A DNA stretch of 64,000 nucleotides, taken from Rhodobacterales bacterium (lineage in GTDB: Bacteria; Pseudomonadota; Alphaproteobacteria; Rhodobacterales; Rhodobacteraceae). The translations under genes were made by a program, and so were the position numbers. Where the stretch lies: NCBI GenBank assembly GCA_002748265.1, contig PDRY01000012.1, positions 434,001 to 498,000 on the forward strand, read 5' to 3'. Positions within the stretch are counted from its first letter, which is position 1. Each line of letters starts with the position of its first letter. This document shows, in pieces, positions 33,541-43,502 of the stretch. Under the pieces are notes generated by a model. The model did no database searches. It was not told the origin of the DNA and saw only the letters and a program-made list of their open reading frames with translations.

Positions 33541-36468
33541 ATGCGGATTTTTCTCATTTTCGCGCTTTACCTTCTGTCGTTTTGTCCGTTGTCGGCCTCA
33601 GCCAAGGACATCGCCCTGATTATTGGCAATGCCCGTTATGGTGAGTTGATAGATTTGCGGAATCCGGTCGGCGATGCTTCAGCCTTTGCCGCAGCATTCG
33701 AGAGCCTCGGGTATGACGTGCATTTGGAAAGCAATCTGTCCCGGCGCGGGATGATCCGGGCGATGGATAGACTGACCCGATTAATCGAGGAAGGAGATCG
33801 CGTTGCTTTCGTCTACTCTGGGCATGGCTGGAGCGATGGCGGGGAGAACTTTCTTGTTCCAACTGATGCACCTGCGCGTGGGGGGGGATCGTTGCTGCGT
33901 CAGGAATCGGTTGCACTTGAAAGCTACGTTTTAAGTGAGATCCGCGCAGCAGGGGCCAAGTTGACCTTTGCGATCATTGACGCATGTCGCAATAATCCGT
34001 TCGAGCTGCCTGAAGGCGCCAAGTCGGTGGATGGGACCGGAGGCAAAGGGCTGACCATTGCTCCTGGTCCAAGGGGCAGCTTCATTGTCTATTCAGCGAG
34101 TCGGGGCCAGATCTCTTATGACCGTCTACCCGATGATCCTCGCGAGCAAAGACTGTCCGTATTTGCCCGTTCACTTGTGCCGCTTTTGGAGACACATGAG
34201 CCGTTGCAGACTTCGGTCAAGCGCGCACAACGTATGACACGTGATCTGGTCGCAACGATCAACAAAGAGCAAGTTCCCTCATATGTAGACGAAGTCGAGG
34301 GATTGGCGTGCCTCACGGATCGGTGCCAAAGCCTGCAGGCCCCGGCGTTTCAGGCCTGCGAGCGCCGCCTGAGCACGGCGCGCGGACGATTGGCCCTGTG
34401 TGATCCCGGCTGGCAAGAACACCTAGAGGCCTGCCCCGACCATCAAGCGGCGCGCATTCTGCGTTTGGACCGGGAATCTCTCTGCTCTGCGAGCGGTGCG
34501 GCGCTCACCAGCCGCGAGAAAATTCTGGCCTGTGATCGGGCGGCGGGGTCCGAATTCTTCGAGAGCGAGCTGCCGAGCGGAGTTCTCTCGGTTGATTTTT
34601 CGGATATCGCACCCGCGGAAGCCATCGCGGCATGTCGTGCAGCCTTCGATGCGGCACCTTCGAATTTGCGGGTTGGCTATCAGCTTGCGCGCAGCCTGCG
34701 CGCTGAAGGGGGAGAGGCGAATAATTCTGAGGCAGAAGGCATTTATCTAACCGCATGCCAGCGCCACAATAATCCAGCAGCGTGTTTCGGCGCCGGAAAA
34801 GCCCTAGCTTCGTCAGACCCAGACCGCGCAGCTGCTTTGTTGGACCAATCCTGCAAGTTGAAAGATGGGCGCGCGAGTGCTTTGGCCTGCACGAATTTGG
34901 CTTACTTGTATCGCGATGGCGCAGGGTCACTTGACGAAGATTTGGACACAGCAATCGATCTCTTCATCGAAGCCTGCGACTTGGGAGAACCGTGGGGCTG
35001 CAACGGGGCAGCATATCAACTCAGCGAAGCAGAGGGACAAACGGATTTTGATTTGCCCCAGTCTTTGGCGAAACGTGGCTGCGATATGCATTATGGGCGC
35101 GGTAGCGCCGCATCCTGCAACACACTGGGAGTTGCATATGAAGAGGGAGAAGGGAAACTAGAACCCGACAACCCCACGGCTATCGATTACTATCAGCAGG
35201 CCTGTGAATTGGGCAGTGCATATGGGTGTAACAATTGGGGCGATATACTTGCATTGGAGGGGCCGCTTCAAAGTGCTGAGCGGGCTGCTCGTCTGTTCGA
35301 GAGGATTTGCGAGCAGGGAGATGGTCTTACAAGTGCCTACTCTTGTTATGATCTTGGCAGTCTATACGCGAACGGCACGGGTGAATTTGAAGAGGACTAT
35401 GACCGTGCGGCTCCATTCTATGCCCAAGCTTGTGAGCTGGGCTATGTTTGGGGATGCGAAAATGCCGGTGCGCATTGGAGAGATTCTTCAGAACCTGAGT
35501 TGCGTGATCGTGCGATGGAGTTGTTGCGCAAAGGGTGCGATATGAAAGAGGGCTTTGGGAGTGGGCGCTCTTGTAACAAGCTTGCTATGGCGCTCGAACG
35601 CCCTGCAACAAAAGATGAATTCTCGCCCGAAACGTTCAATGAAATTTTGGACCTGTACGAACAAGGATGCGAACTAGGACCATCCTTTATCTGTAGCAAC
35701 CCTTTGTATGCCTTGTGGGACTACGAGGAGACTCGAGACCCGCAGCGCGCTCTTCGCCTTATGAAGATCGGTTGTGAGTCGGAGATGATAGATGACACGT
35801 CTTGCGTAGTTTGGGCAGAGGCATATCGAGATGGCACTGCTCCTGTTGAAAAAAACCCCGCTCGGGCATCCGAGTTGTTGCGGAGAGCATGCACGACGAA
35901 ATATCCGTCCGCATCTGCAGGCATTGCATTGTTTGAGCTGGAGGCAGTTCGTGGAGACAAAGAGGAAGGCCTCGCCTGCCTAGAGAAGAGTTGTGAGGGG
36001 GATGACTCTGAGGCTTGTCTCGTCCTCGGTGAGATCTATGCGGCAGGGAATGGCGTTCGTAAGAATGCGGCGACGGCATCTTCCTATTTCGAACAAGCCT
36101 GCTCGAAGTCCTACATTTCTGGCGGCGCCGGTGTTGCGATGATGTCCACCCCTGGTATCGCACCGGACGCTCAAGCGGCCTTGTCATGTCTTCAGAAAAG
36201 CTGCGACCAACTGACAGGCTACGCCTGCTTCCACATCGGGTACTTCTATGACCAAGGCTTCTCGGAGTTGATCTCGGCCGACGAGGCCGCCGAAGCCTTG
36301 GTGAAGGGCCGTGAGCTTTATGACCGGAATCTGCCCAACTTTGCCGCCAGTTTCCCGGTCGACCTGCGCCGGGCGCTGCAACGCAAGCTCAAGGAGAGGG
36401 GGCTCTATAACGGGGCGATAGACGGAGTGATCGGCGCGGGCACTCTGGCCGCTATTGAACGGCTATAG
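33541..36468 (+). CDS. Large secreted caspase with Sel1 repeats and peptidoglycan-binding domain
   Basis: A 975-residue protein. Signal peptide (1-21), caspase domain with His95 (YSGHGW) and Cys149 (IIDACRNN), a Cys-containing linker, and then a long run of Sel1-like repeats from about 390 to 920. Typical repeat units are AIDLFIEACDLGEPWGCNGA and YQQACELGSAYGCNN, with Cys pairs at regular positions. It ends in a peptidoglycan-binding fold (LKERGLYNGAIDGVIGAGTL). Predicted periplasmic and wall-bound. Convergent with a degraded sister gene that ends 39 bp away. Confidence 0.87.
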   Translation: MRIFLIFALYLLSFCPLSASAKDIALIIGNARYGELIDLRNPVGDASAFAAAFESLGYDVHLESNLSRRGMIRAMDRLTRLIEEGDRVAFVYSGHGWSDGGENFLVPTDAPARGGGSLLRQESVALESYVLSEIRAAGAKLTFAIIDACRNNPFELPEGAKSVDGTGGKGLTIAPGPRGSFIVYSASRGQISYDRLPDDPREQRLSVFARSLVPLLETHEPLQTSVKRAQRMTRDLVATINKEQVPSYVDEVEGLACLTDRCQSLQAPAFQACERRLSTARGRLALCDPGWQEHLEACPDHQAARILRLDRESLCSASGAALTSREKILACDRAAGSEFFESELPSGVLSVDFSDIAPAEAIAACRAAFDAAPSNLRVGYQLARSLRAEGGEANNSEAEGIYLTACQRHNNPAACFGAGKALASSDPDRAAALLDQSCKLKDGRASALACTNLAYLYRDGAGSLDEDLDTAIDLFIEACDLGEPWGCNGAAYQLSEAEGQTDFDLPQSLAKRGCDMHYGRGSAASCNTLGVAYEEGEGKLEPDNPTAIDYYQQACELGSAYGCNNWGDILALEGPLQSAERAARLFERICEQGDGLTSAYSCYDLGSLYANGTGEFEEDYDRAAPFYAQACELGYVWGCENAGAHWRDSSEPELRDRAMELLRKGCDMKEGFGSGRSCNKLAMALERPATKDEFSPETFNEILDLYEQGCELGPSFICSNPLYALWDYEETRDPQRALRLMKIGCESEMIDDTSCVVWAEAYRDGTAPVEKNPARASELLRRACTTKYPSASAGIALFELEAVRGDKEEGLACLEKSCEGDDSEACLVLGEIYAAGNGVRKNAATASSYFEQACSKSYISGGAGVAMMSTPGIAPDAQAALSCLQKSCDQLTGYACFHIGYFYDQGFSELISADEAAEALVKGRELYDRNLPNFAASFPVDLRRALQRKLKERGLYNGAIDGVIGAGTLAAIERL

Positions 36469-36506
36469 GTCAGCACCTGGCTTGTTGATTTGGGCTGTGG
36501 TCTGGA

Positions 36507-39357
36507 TTACGAGCAGGATGACACCTGTCGTAAGCCTGCGAGCGTGCCTGGCCCGTAGTCTCCATCAATTGCCTTGTCGTACACACCCTTTGCCTGCAGT
36601 GCCGCTTGAACGGCTCGAATAGCTGATTTGGATGCAAATGACATAACGGAGCTTCTTCATCAAGGTCCGCGCAGGAACTCGAATCGAAGTTTGACAGTCC
36701 TTCCATGAAGCTTGTCGCCATGTCCGCGAGGTCGGTTCCTGAAAAGCGTTCTGAGCCTTCCTCCTGATCGAACAGCCATTCACAGCTATATAGTGAACCG
36801 AGTGCGCATCCTTTGCTGAACGACCGATAGGCGTCTGCGCGCGCGCCTTCATCAGCCTGATATCTCCCCAATTGAGCGCAAGAATCTCCACTGTCTTCTC
36901 CGCGCTCCAGATCGCACCCCCGAGAGGCCATCGTCTTGGCGCCCGCGAGATCCCCCAATCCTTCAAGGGTGACGCTGGCGTTGAAACAAGCCCACTCGTA
37001 CTCCAGTTCGCAAGACTTCATGTGCAGCTCGCTAGCACGGCGCGGGTCATTTCTGAAAGCTCCTTCCCCCTCGTCACGCATACGGGCGAGATGATAGCAC
37101 GCGCGTCCGGCTCCGCGGCTTCTGTCCATGTCACAGGCCTTGGCGAGAACCTCTGCTGCGCGGGCGAAATCCTGGTGTGGCTTGTCTGATCGAAGGTTTG
37201 AGCCGACATTCGAACAAGACCACGCATTGCCCAGATCACATCCTTGCTGGTAGTATTCTATCGCAGTTGCGAGATCCTGATCGAGCTGACCCTCACCGTA
37301 TCTATGCATAACTCCCAGACTTAGGCAGGCATCGGCACTGCCCTCCCCATCTTTCAAATCACAGCCCTTTTCGAAATACACGGCGGCCTGATCAAGATCC
37401 TGAATGCTCTTAATGTCCCTCAGGTTACCTGCAGCATTTGAGCACCCCAAGGCTCACCCAATTCGCAAGCGCGGATGTATAGGTCATTTGCAGTTGCAAG
37501 ACTGGCTTCAAATGGCCCCTCACCGCGCCTGTTCATAATGCCCAGATTATTGCACGCGGAGCCGCTTGCTTTGCCGGCATCCATCTCGCACCCTTTTTCA
37601 AGAAACACTGCAGCCTTTTCATAGTCACGGACGGTGGGATCGGTACGCAGTTGGTGTCCAGCAGCGCCGCAGCCATTGGCATTGCCAAGATCGCAGGCTT
37701 TCAGGTACAATTCTGTCGCAGCAGGAATACTGAGTTGCAAATCAGCTTCACCATTCGCATGCATGCGCCCCAATCGGAAGCATGACTTGCCGCTTCCAGC
37801 ACTATCACCCATCTCGCACCCTTTCTCGAGAATTTGGAGTGCCTGCGTTTCGTTGCGGAGGCCTTCATTTGTTCGATAGAGAAGCCCCGCGTTACTACAC
37901 CCCCAAGCTACGCCTAGCGAACATGCTTCGGTGTAAAACTTGATCGCGCGGGCAGCGCTACGCGGAAAGCCGTCCGTTCCAGTGTCGTAGTCGTACCCTA
38001 GCATATTGCAGGCAAATCCACTCCCGCGGCCTTCGGACATGTTACAGGCTTTTTAGAGCAGCTCAGTTGCTTGATCTGGATCGTCGCCCTGTAAGATCGC
38101 TCCTGCAGAGCGACATGCCGCTGCCTTGTTCTGTTCTTGGCAGAGGGACTTATAGATTTCCAGTGCTGCATCGAGTTGGCTTTCCTCGCCGCCCGCGTGC
38201 AACGCCCGCGCCAGTTGATAGGCGACACGTTCCGACGCTGGCGCGGCATTCAGTGCTGCGCGGCAGGCAGGAATGGCGGCATCTGTGTCGATCTTTTCAA
38301 ATGGCACCAAGGAAATACGCGACGCATACTCAGCTTGATAGTATTCCGAAGCGGCAAGTCGGTCGCACGCCAACACCTGCTCGGCCGGAGTGAGGCGGTC
38401 CCCATCGTTGCCACAGTTGGAGACCCGGTTGCGGAGAAGGGACTGGGCAAGCTTATGTTAGCCGCAGCTCTCCAAGTAAGGCTCCCAGTCAAGGCTGCAC
38501 CAATCAGTGAGCTCTGACAGGGCCGCTTCCAATTGCCTGCCGCATTGCAGGTAGGTGATGTCTTCGCGGACTTCGCAGGCTGCGGTCAGACATGCGCCGC
38601 CCGCATATGCGATCCGTATCGCAGGGACTTGGTCGTGCTCCACGGACTTGGCGAGCCGGGTTGTCTGGACCTGAGCCTCTTCGAATGTATCCTGTAGGCT
38701 TATTTCTTCTTCCAATGCCGGGATCAAGAAGCGAGCAAAAACGGAAAGCTCCCCATCGTTGGGAGCTTCACCAGGAAGATAATCGAGCGCGGTCTGACCT
38801 TGGCGGGCGGAATAGACGACGACGCTACCGTCGCCGCCGCGCGACAGCTTGAGCCCGCGCGTTGGCAGCCCGGACCGATCCGTGTCAGGCAGATCAAAGG
38901 GATTGTTCCGGCAGGCGTCGATCACCGCAAAGGTCAGCTTTGCCTTGGCTGATTCAATCGGGCGCAGAACGGCCTCATCCACACGGATCGACTCACTGGC
39001 GAGGAAATTCTGGGATCCGCGCGCAGCGGCGTCCACGGGGATCAGGTAATTTCGGGTGCCGTCGCTCCAGCCATGCCCGGAATAGACAACCACGACCCTG
39101 TCGCCCTCTTCGATCTGGCGGTGAAAATGGTCCAAAGTTTGGTAGAAGGTTGCTTTGTCGACGTCGACAGCAAGCTGCACACTATACCCTAGTGTTTGAA
39201 GCAGTTCGCGATAGGCTTCTGCGTCTTGTTTCGGACTGCGGAGCGAGGTGATGTTGTCATAGGAACCATTGCCAATCACCAATGCGATATTCTCCGCGCG
39301 CACCGTTTTGGGTAGCCACATGAAAAGGCAAAGGACTGACATAATAAGTCGAAACAT
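36507..39357 (-). pseudogene. Degraded copy of the caspase-Sel1-peptidoglycan-binding gene
   Basis: One ancestral gene of about 950 codons, now broken at four places. The signal peptide and caspase domain (His95, Cys149 intact) run to an in-frame TAA at 38458. Sel1 repeats continue in the same frame to a second TAA at 38053-38055 (ELL-stop-KACNMSEG). At about 37440 a one-base loss shifts the frame (EPWG continues as CSNAAGN in the next frame). Near 36650 another shift moves the peptidoglycan-binding end (LQAKGVYDKAIDGDYGPGTL, ending at 36507) to a third frame. The first 299 codons could still make a secreted caspase without its wall-binding tail. Confidence 0.85.
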
Positions 39358-39479
39358 TGCTACGAATTCCTCCTGAAAACGGATAAAATCCGCTATCTAG
39401 CCTCTCGTCTCGTTGACGGTTTGTTGCAATTCTCTGTCGTGTGCACTCGCATTTTGGATCAATGGGTTGGTACGACGCC

Positions 39480-40907
39480 TTATCTTGAAATCACGTAGTC
39501 GACACTCGCTAGTGACCAATGCACGGCGCGGTTGGTATCGGCTTCGTGCCAGACAGACATCAGATGATGCGCCAGTTCAGAGAGGTAGGTCTCTTCATTG
39601 GGCATGACCGAAAGGTCTCGGGTACGGCTCAGCAGGTCATCGAGCGGTAGGTTGTCGCGTGTCACGATGGCAACCAGTTTGCCAGTGCCGACCTCTTCGG
39701 CAAAGAACTCACAACCGTAACCTGCAGCGGGAATGGTCAGGCTGGCGCCTGGCTGAATCTTGCGGGAGTTATGCTCACACACGCTGGGGAAAAGCTGCAC
39801 CACACCACCGTTGTTTCGAACGTCAAGCAGGATGAGATACCCGCCATCAGGTGCCGTTACCCGCGCGCGCCATACATCTCCGACACGCATGTTTTTTCGA
39901 GGAAGCAGGTCAAGGAAGACATTCGATGGTTGTTGCTGCGGCAACAAATCCGAAGGGCTGACGTCATTTGGGCCAGAGGGCGTTTCAGAAAATCCAGCCC
40001 AAGACAGCAGGTCTAGCCCCATGGACCCCGTCGGCGCTTCAAGTGTCGGGGTCATAGAGCCTGAGGCGCAGGGCGCGTGTCGGCAGTATTCTGCTGAACT
40101 CGCTCGGAGATGCCCAAAAAGCTCGGCCACTGAAATCTTGCCATTTCCGTTTACATCCGCCGCGCCTTCCAGACCTTCGGCGAAGCGACGCGTGAACACG
40201 CCCTGTGCGGCATTTTCGGGGGTGGTTTCATCCACATGTGCGACTTCCTGCGCCGTCACTGCTGTCCATGCCATCACGTTCGAGAAGGATTCGAACGGGG
40301 TGGTCTCGAGGCGGTGAGCGATGGCGACTTGCGCACCTGGATAGGTGTCTGCCGGGTTCGGGACATAGCGACCTGGAATCGAGGCAGGATTCAGGTCGCG
40401 GGTCATTGTTCCTGAGTTGCAGGAGTCCAACACGAGCATAACCGATCGTCCATTCAGACGGGAGAGCAGGTTATGCATTTGGTCGTCTGTCACGATGTTG
40501 CTGATGCCGGTCTTTGTGAGTGTTGCGTCGAATGGGACAAGAACTTCATCGCGCTGATCTGCCTCGTCGCCGTCTTCATCGAGGATTTGCGCACCATGCC
40601 CGGAGTAAGAAATGAGCACGCGATCGCCGACTGATGTACCTTCGATCAGAAAACTCTCAATTGTCGCGACGATTCCCTGGGCCGTCGCCTCGCCATCCAC
40701 AAGTGTTCTGACAGATGAAATGTTGAACACGTCGCGGGCAACGCGCTCCATTGTTTTCGCATCATTGGCGGAGCCGATCAGTTGTAAGGATTCGGCAAGA
40801 TGGGGATACTTGTCGACGCCAATAATAAGGGCGCGGTCTTCGGCTGCAGTCGGAGCGGCTAGGAACGGCAATACGCCAATGCTTAGCGTGGTCAAGAGCG
40901 GTTTCAC
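39480..40907 (-). CDS. Secreted caspase with C-terminal DUF4384 domain
   Basis: A 475-residue protein. Signal peptide (1-22), caspase domain with His104 (YSGHGAQ), the acidic DEDGDEADQRDE stretch, and Cys163 (VLDSCNSG). The C-terminal part (about 325-440) is DUF4384-like (PDGGYLILLDVRNNGGVVQL). Thus it is the reverse domain order of the 22603 protein. It overlaps the upstream caspase gene by 4 bp. Last gene of an OmpA-caspase-caspase operon. Confidence 0.86.
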   Translation of the reverse strand: MKPLLTTLSIGVLPFLAAPTAAEDRALIIGVDKYPHLAESLQLIGSANDAKTMERVARDVFNISSVRTLVDGEATAQGIVATIESFLIEGTSVGDRVLISYSGHGAQILDEDGDEADQRDEVLVPFDATLTKTGISNIVTDDQMHNLLSRLNGRSVMLVLDSCNSGTMTRDLNPASIPGRYVPNPADTYPGAQVAIAHRLETTPFESFSNVMAWTAVTAQEVAHVDETTPENAAQGVFTRRFAEGLEGAADVNGNGKISVAELFGHLRASSAEYCRHAPCASGSMTPTLEAPTGSMGLDLLSWAGFSETPSGPNDVSPSDLLPQQQPSNVFLDLLPRKNMRVGDVWRARVTAPDGGYLILLDVRNNGGVVQLFPSVCEHNSRKIQPGASLTIPAAGYGCEFFAEEVGTGKLVAIVTRDNLPLDDLLSRTRDLSVMPNEETYLSELAHHLMSVWHEADTNRAVHWSLASVDYVISR

Positions 40908-42427
40908 TTTGCCTCCGTAGTGTAAAGTTCTTGGAGGCCAATTTTTGCTTTTCCTGCAAGGAGGATGTCCAGCTGCTCCGATAAATTCTGGGCCGTGTTC
41001 GTTGGCGAAAGTAGGTCCTGCATTGCGTTTCCAAGCGGCGACTTTGACAGGATCCCAACAACATGATCTGCACCAAAAGGCGGTGTGACGATCAGGTCTG
41101 CCACCACGACGCTTTTGGATCCGGTGAATGCCTTATCTATGAAAAGTGGTTGGATCTCCGATCCAGAAGAAAGATTAAATAGCGTCAGGTAGGGGAAGTC
41201 TGGATCAGGCGTCAGGCGCAGCTGGAGATTATTGCCCCGACGATGGATCGTTCGGGTGGGGACAATCTCCATAGAGACGGGTTCGTAGCGCATAGCAAGC
41301 GATTTGAGTTCGGTCAGAGTGTGCCATTTATTGACTACGGCCTGAAGACCAAGCGGCGCGACGTGCTCCGCAGCGACATCGCCAAGCTGTGTGGTCACAG
41401 TGCGAGACTCTGCATCGTATGTCAAAAGAGCGACTTCGCCAGGATTGGGGCGTCGCGCATATTGGAGGTTATTCCAGACTACAGCGCTCTGATCATGGAC
41501 TACATCCAAAACGATCTTTGGTCCCACTTCGATCGGGACATTGGTGTCGAAGCGATCAAAAACCGTGGTGTCAAACAGCTCCGATGATATCGAAATGGAC
41601 GGGATCTGCCGCCCTTCTGTCTGCGTCCTGACGGCTGTTTGAACGAAGCTGCCAATTTCCCGAAACGACGCTCCATTATGATTAAGGTCGCCCGCACCTT
41701 CGAGTGCTCTGGCAAACGCCCAACTCAAGGCGCCTCGCATCATACCGTCAATAGGGACTTCCACGGCGACATTATTGTCGGAGGCGGCCCCAAGCACTGC
41801 GATGCCACTATAGGTTAGTAACTCGTCTGGAATTTCGGCGACGTCCGCCTCTTGCGTGATCGCAGGTGGAGCGTATTCCGTTGCGTATCTTGCGCCATAA
41901 GGTTCACCTCCAAGATAGGCGCGGATCGGCGTACCTGAGTGACAGGAATCGGCCACGTAGATTACGTTAGCTCCACGCTGTGCCGCTGCGTTGAGCCACA
42001 TCCCGATTTCGTCGTCCAGAATTCGTTCTGTACCGTTTGAAAGGCGATCATAGCCGCTAAGGATAAGAACTTCGTCGGAGCCATCACGCTCAGACCCAGC
42101 CACTTTTTCAGGCTCTTGCGCGCCATGTCCCGCAAAACTCAGTATGATCGTATCACCGTCGTCCAACTGCGCGACAAGGTCGAACCAAGACTGTCGGATC
42201 GCGTCCGCTGTTGCTTTTTTGTCTAGCAACAGGACCGTCTTCGTTGCTCCGAGTGCATCGAGCGTTGAGGCAATGTCCCGTGCATCATTCACCGCCCCAC
42301 GCAGATCTGTGAACGACTGGTACTGGTTCACCCCGATTGACAGGCCATAAACGTCCTGCGCCAACAGTGATGAAGAAAGAGAAGAAAACAAGAAGGCTGT
42401 CGTGGCTGCCACGATTCGCTTTTTCAT
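40904..42427 (-). CDS. Secreted caspase with DUF4384-like C-terminal region
   Basis: A 507-residue protein. Signal peptide (1-23), caspase domain with His101 (SFAGHGAQE) and Cys162 (VADSCHSG). The C-terminal half contains a diverged DUF4384-like segment (FPYLTLFNLSSGSEIQPLF). The sequence differs enough from the 39480 caspase to suggest different specificity. It starts 13 bp after the OmpA-domain gene and overlaps the following caspase gene by 4 bp. Confidence 0.84.
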   Translation of the reverse strand: MKKRIVAATTAFLFSSLSSSLLAQDVYGLSIGVNQYQSFTDLRGAVNDARDIASTLDALGATKTVLLLDKKATADAIRQSWFDLVAQLDDGDTIILSFAGHGAQEPEKVAGSERDGSDEVLILSGYDRLSNGTERILDDEIGMWLNAAAQRGANVIYVADSCHSGTPIRAYLGGEPYGARYATEYAPPAITQEADVAEIPDELLTYSGIAVLGAASDNNVAVEVPIDGMMRGALSWAFARALEGAGDLNHNGASFREIGSFVQTAVRTQTEGRQIPSISISSELFDTTVFDRFDTNVPIEVGPKIVLDVVHDQSAVVWNNLQYARRPNPGEVALLTYDAESRTVTTQLGDVAAEHVAPLGLQAVVNKWHTLTELKSLAMRYEPVSMEIVPTRTIHRRGNNLQLRLTPDPDFPYLTLFNLSSGSEIQPLFIDKAFTGSKSVVVADLIVTPPFGADHVVGILSKSPLGNAMQDLLSPTNTAQNLSEQLDILLAGKAKIGLQELYTTEAK

Positions 42428-42440
42428 AGGAGCATCACAA

Positions 42441-43346
42441 TCAGTTATCGATCACGAGTTCGACGCGGCGGCGCAACTGATGAATTTCGTCAATCGAGTA
42501 GAGGTCTGGGTCGTCCAACGCCACTGTGACCTGCTCGCCTCTCCCGTCGGTTTGGACATCTCCGAGATAGCCTCGTTTGATCAAAAAGTCTCTCACGGCC
42601 TCGGCGCGTTTGAGTGATAGCGACAAGTTGTAGGCGTCGGGGCCTTGGGGATCTGTATGGCCGATAAGGGTGATGTTCGGACTTCCTTGCCGCTCCAGTG
42701 TCGTCAGCATATCCTCAGCGGCCTCAATTCCGAAATCTTCAAGCTCCGCTGAGTTGTAGGTAAAACGCACAGGGATCGCGCGGCGCCTCACCCCATGCCC
42801 TCGAATGCTAAGGCGGCCCAAGCCGCCAACCTCTCCGCGGGCGCGCGTTGCGACGATATAGTCTGGCGCAAGCGAGCGAGCGATTGTGGCATCAGCAAAA
42901 ATCTTTCTGATCACCTCGATGCTCGGCGCTTCCGCGACCGAGGCAACTTCGATGTCATCAATCGCCTCTTGAAACAGATGAACAGCGCTCGAGTAATCTT
43001 TCTTCGCAAGCTTTATTTCGGCCAAAGATGCTGTAACTTGCCATGGTCGTCCATACTGAAGCGCTTGATCTAGCAGCTGTTCCGCAGTTTCCGTATCCAC
43101 ACGAGGGCTTCGTGCGGCTGATAAGTGAGCGTAGGCTGTCCATCGGCCCAAGGAGGCCAAAGACCCGCTTGAACAACCGGGATCAGTTTCTCCTTGTGAA
43201 AAGAGTCTAATAGAGCCGTCAGCATCCCCTCGCTCAGCCATCGCTTTCATGCGCGATTCTAGGTCATTGCAATCTGCAAATAGTGGTGAAGCGGCAAATG
43301 CCGATACGATCCAGACGGGCCGCAATGCGAAAGTTCCAAACATCAT
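42441..43346 (-). CDS. OmpA-domain envelope protein
   Basis: About 301 residues from an ATG at 43346 with GAGAGG upstream; a TTG six codons earlier is less likely. Signal peptide (FALRPVWIVSAFAASPLFAD), a helical repeat-like middle, and a C-terminal OmpA/MotB peptidoglycan-binding domain (NITLIGHTDPQGPDAYNLSL, then SLKRAEAVRDFLIKRGY). First gene of the operon with two caspases, so it probably tethers or organises them at the cell wall. Last gene of element 1. Confidence 0.82.
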   Translation of the reverse strand: MMFGTFALRPVWIVSAFAASPLFADCNDLESRMKAMAERGDADGSIRLFSQGETDPGCSSGSLASLGRWTAYAHLSAARSPRVDTETAEQLLDQALQYGRPWQVTASLAEIKLAKKDYSSAVHLFQEAIDDIEVASVAEAPSIEVIRKIFADATIARSLAPDYIVATRARGEVGGLGRLSIRGHGVRRRAIPVRFTYNSAELEDFGIEAAEDMLTTLERQGSPNITLIGHTDPQGPDAYNLSLSLKRAEAVRDFLIKRGYLGDVQTDGRGEQVTVALDDPDLYSIDEIHQLRRRVELVIDN

Positions 43347-43391
43347 CCAAAGCCTCTCAGTCAAGTCGGGGCGGTATCGCTTTGGACCAAC

Positions 43392-43401
43392 CTACGGGAT
43401 G
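43392..43401 (-). promoter_or_regulatory. Conserved CATCCCGTAG element upstream of the OmpA-caspase operon
   Basis: CATCCCGTAG on the minus strand, 46 bp before the chosen start of the OmpA-domain gene (28 bp before the alternative TTG). The fifth copy in element 1. Confidence 0.6.
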
Positions 43402-43502
43402 ATCGGTCACGATTCTTTGCGTGACAAGGGAGGAAATGAAGAAAGATTGCGAAGTCTATGGATAGACCCAGAAGAAGATCAGCGGCAAAAAAGATCGCCA
43501 CA

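Larger units (their letters stand above)
13033..43502. mobile_element. Integrated element 1 (Shango plus secreted-protease cluster)
   Basis: Thirty kilobases bounded on the left by the split tRNA-Arg and on the right by a second copy of the attachment core CTTAGGAGGGGAAAGCCGC. The left end carries a truncated integrase. Cargo is the sngABC system and about 24 kb of caspase-type and other proteases. No replication or transfer genes remain, so it is now likely immobile on its own, though the integrase of element 2 may act on the same sites. Confidence 0.75.

Noticed and set aside
34860-36200. DNA-level repeats or a CRISPR array in the caspase genes
   Set aside because: The periodicity is the protein Sel1 repeat; units differ at DNA level and lie within an ORF. 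No CRISPR array was seen in the window.
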